Under the pieces are notes generated by a model that was not told the DNA's origin, searched no databases, and saw only the letters and a program-made list of their open reading frames with translations. The translations under genes were made by a program, and so were the position numbers. From NCBI GenBank assembly GCA_017997855.1, contig JAGOEF010000059.1, positions 1-8,738 on the forward strand: a stretch of 8,738 bases of DNA. The letters are read 5' to 3'. Below are positions 7,335 to 8,738 of the stretch, piece by piece. How positions within the stretch are numbered: position 1 is the stretch's first letter; each line of letters starts with the position of its first letter. This DNA comes from Bacteroidales bacterium (GTDB lineage: Bacteria > Bacteroidota > Bacteroidia > Bacteroidales > ML635J-15).

Positions 7335-7741
7335 AGTCCGGCGGTTTTGGTTTTACTTTTAAATTCTTCGAAATTGCGCATATAATCCGATTCGGAATAA
7401 GTGGTTGACGACAGTACCAGAGCTACCGAATTGGTGCTGAAGTTTTCGAGGCTTCGCCAGATCATATTGGGAATATACAAACCAAAGTACGAACGGTTCA
7501 GGTGGTATACATTATTGGTGTGACCATCGTTTACCATTACATCGAAACTTCCGCTCAGGGCCACTATAAACTCGTGCTGATTTCTGAAGGCATGTCCGCC
7601 CCTGATTTCGCCGCCCGGCACATCATAAATCCAGTACACCCGCTTTATTTCGAACGGTATATGTTGCTGCGATTGAATAAACGACAGATTTCCACGGGTA
7701 TCCACAATTTTAGGCAATTGTATCAATTGGGCATGATTCAT
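7331..7741 (-). CDS. Second FdtA/WxcM-like cupin with one catalytic-type histidine replaced
   Basis: The 136-residue cupin is a paralogue of the next gene in the operon, with the same motif order: FEIKRVYWIYDVPGGEIRG (30-48), FIVALSGSFDVMVNDG (58-73), RSYFGLYIPNMIWRSLENF, and a YSESDYMRNF end. Where FdtA and the neighbouring paralogue have His-Ala-His, this protein has H50-A51-F52 (RGGHAFR). It keeps the first histidine but not the second, so full ketoisomerase activity is doubtful. It may act in a heteromer with the second cupin, have another specificity (such as epimerisation), or bind substrate only. Similar RGGHA-aromatic-R versions seem common in Bacteroidota tandems (recollection). I use ATG 7739-7741; the frame extends eight codons upstream to a TTG at 7765, but that start falls inside the promoter box. 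It is the first gene of the operon. Confidence 0.93.
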   Translation of the reverse strand: MNHAQLIQLPKIVDTRGNLSFIQSQQHIPFEIKRVYWIYDVPGGEIRGGHAFRNQHEFIVALSGSFDVMVNDGHTNNVYHLNRSYFGLYIPNMIWRSLENFSTNSVALVLSSTTYSESDYMRNFEEFKSKTKTAGL

Positions 7742-7762
7742 CGTGTTGCGGTTTATTTCGTG

Positions 7763-7770
7763 CAAATATA
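7763..7770 (-). promoter_or_regulatory. Bacteroidota-type -7 promoter box (TATATTTG) for the sugar operon
   Basis: Read on the minus strand, these bases are TATATTTG, an exact match to the TAnnTTTG -7 consensus of Bacteroidota housekeeping promoters. It lies 21 bases upstream of the first cupin ATG, in the only sizeable gap of the window (7742-7828). Transcription would start at about 7756-7759, giving a very short leader of roughly 15-18 bases. I see no clear -33 TTTG at the usual distance; the nearest T-rich stretch is GCTTTC, about 16-17 bases upstream, which is a weak match. No Shine-Dalgarno sequence precedes the ATG, as is normal in this phylum. Confidence 0.6.
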
Positions 7771-7828
7771 AGATTTTAAGGAAATTGAAAGCACTTTGTT
7801 GCGTTTTTATTGCTTAGCCAACAGACCC

Positions 7829-8738
7829 TCAGTTAAATAGTGTTTGCAAGCGGTGAAATGGATTTATGGGTTTCCCCCGATCATCAACCATACATACCCC
7901 TCCATCGATAAAATCGGTTTTACAGTTGGCAGCCTGAGCAAATTCATCGCGGCCTTCCCAAAGATAGGGTGTGGCAAAAACCCCTTTTTGAAATATTTTG
8001 TAAAACCCCGCAGGGGTATATAAATCGGGAATCCGGCTTTCGAGAAAAGCAACGCTGGCAACTACCTGTTCAATGAGCGTTTGTGTACGGTTTTCAACAT
8101 CTTCGTTATGAAGCATATTATCGATGTGTCCGCGCAGTTTCAGCTTCCGGTATTCTTCGATTGATGTCAGGCTTATCTGAATGCTTTCGTTAATGTATTC
8201 GGGTGTTGCCAGTTTCACAGCCTCGCAGTAGCTAACCACATGAATAATGTCGGGACTGTTTTTTCGGGCGGGTTCTATATCGTCCATCATGGCACTTACC
8301 GAAGCCAGCTGTATCCGGGCTTTATTTAAATCGGGAGAGAAATAATCAAGGCCGGCCCGGGGCTGCAGATATACGGTAAAATTTGTGTTCTCGAGAGTAC
8401 GGGCAAGCCGTATCAATGCTCTGGTTTTTGCCAGATCCTGAATGCCAAGACTATACCGCGGTGTGTTGAGCATGGTTTGAACGATGAGGTGTTTTATTCC
8501 GGCACGTCGGGCTGCCCGTGCGGCAAGGTATCCCGACAGCACATAACTGAAATCATCGCCTCCCCTGAAAGCAAAATGATGGGGAACATTGGGTTCCAGT
8601 GGTTTGTTCGTTGAAGCTATATACCGCATGGTTTCGAAGTGTTGTTCAAGGTTTTGCAACACACCATACGGACCTCTTCCGTCGATTTGATTAAACCACC
8701 AGAACGATAAGGCATGCCAGGCAATATTGATGGTTTTT
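7829..8738 (-). CDS. 3' part of a TIM-barrel protein resembling B12-dependent mutase catalytic subunits
   Basis: The frame is open from the window edge to TGA 7831-7829, giving 302 visible residues with the N-terminus outside. The apparent GTG at 8662 is internal, because the frame continues upstream through WHALSFWWFNQIDGRGPYG (7-25). Conspicuous segments are PHHFAFRGGDD (52-62), LNTPRYSLGIQDLAKTRAL (90-108), LQPRAGLDYFSPD (124-136), IIHVVSYCEA (164-173) and KGVFATPYLWEGR (251-263). A glycine-rich end, DFIDGGVCMVDDRGKPINPF (275-294), closes it. The alternating alpha/beta pattern, the QDLAKTRAL segment and the end-of-protein 'KGVF...GG...NPF' pattern recall the barrels of glutamate mutase epsilon and lysine 5,6-aminomutase alpha subunits, which bind adenosylcobalamin with a small partner. 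This is from memory of family texture, not a diagnostic motif, so function is tentative. Its role seems metabolic and separate from the downstream glycan operon. Confidence 0.9.
   Translation of the reverse strand, partial: KTINIAWHALSFWWFNQIDGRGPYGVLQNLEQHFETMRYIASTNKPLEPNVPHHFAFRGGDDFSYVLSGYLAARAARRAGIKHLIVQTMLNTPRYSLGIQDLAKTRALIRLARTLENTNFTVYLQPRAGLDYFSPDLNKARIQLASVSAMMDDIEPARKNSPDIIHVVSYCEAVKLATPEYINESIQISLTSIEEYRKLKLRGHIDNMLHNEDVENRTQTLIEQVVASVAFLESRIPDLYTPAGFYKIFQKGVFATPYLWEGRDEFAQAANCKTDFIDGGVCMVDDRGKPINPFHRLQTLFN

Larger units (their letters stand above)
100..7770 (-). other. Predicted single transcription unit: amino-sugar synthesis plus lipid-linked delivery
   Basis: Eight genes run without a usable intergenic gap. 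Junctions in order are ATGA at 7334-7331, a 13-base overlap at 6930-6918, ATGA at 5995-5992, ATGA at 4892-4889, TAA-GC-ATG at 3935-3928, ATGA at 3490-3487 and TAA-T-ATG at 1471-1465. Such spacing implies co-transcription from the promoter box at 7763-7770 and translational coupling. No internal promoter or terminator is evident. The upstream mutase-like gene is separated from this unit by 87 bases, with no clear terminator hairpin between them, so partial read-through from upstream cannot be excluded. Confidence 0.85.

Noticed and set aside
7742..7765. Eight-codon TTG-initiated extension of the first cupin
   Set aside because: The TTG sits inside the predicted -7 promoter box, and ATG 7741 gives a family-typical N-terminus.
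8660..8662. GTG as the start of the mutase-like gene
   Set aside because: The frame continues open to the window edge with protein-like sequence (WHALSFWWFN and following), so the gene is truncated by the window, not started here.

Overview
The window reads as one accessory surface-polysaccharide locus from a member of the Bacteroidota, with every supported gene on the minus strand. This placement rests on moderate GC with frequent TTCG/CGAA motifs, the lack of Shine-Dalgarno sequences, a TAnnTTTG-type promoter box, and the composition of the cluster (tandem FdtA-like cupins, an FdtB-type aminotransferase, and lineage-typical membrane proteins). I cannot name a genus from the sequence.

Layout in transcription order, from high to low coordinates. 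(1) 8738-7829: the 3' part of a gene entering from the window edge. It is probably a TIM-barrel, B12-dependent-mutase-like protein and looks unrelated to the sugar genes. (2) 7828-7742: an 87-base gap holding a good -7 promoter box (7763-7770). (3) 7741-4889: a nucleotide-sugar module of two consecutive FdtA/WxcM-type cupin ketoisomerases, a WecD-like GNAT-fold acyltransferase and an FdtB/QdtB-type PLP aminotransferase. (4) 4892-100: a membrane delivery module of a GtrB/ArnC-like polyprenyl-phosphate glycosyltransferase, a GtrA-like four-helix flippase candidate, a 673-residue polytopic protein resembling GT-C transferases, and a 455-residue polytopic protein that may be a polymerase or another GT-C enzyme. 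(5) 99-1: AT-rich non-coding DNA with a perfect 9-bp inverted repeat.

The eight genes from 7741 to 100 are packed with no usable gaps: four ATGA stop/start overlaps, one 13-base overlap, and spacers of 2 and 1 bases. They are almost certainly one translationally coupled operon. The most economical model is as follows. dTDP-4-keto-6-deoxyglucose made elsewhere is isomerised by the cupin(s), aminated at C3 by the aminotransferase and N-acylated by the GNAT enzyme. The GT2 enzyme then loads the sugar onto undecaprenyl phosphate, GtrA moves it across the inner membrane, and one of the large membrane proteins transfers it to a periplasmic glycan. This would be a dedicated 'make, flip and attach an acyl-amino sugar' cassette, analogous in logic to gtrABC serotype conversion and to the Arn pathway. 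The families are well supported; the exact sugar, the acceptor and the roles of the two large membrane proteins are inference.

Three start sites were moved from the longest open frame: the first cupin starts at ATG 7741, the aminotransferase at ATG 5995 and the glycosyltransferase at ATG 4892.
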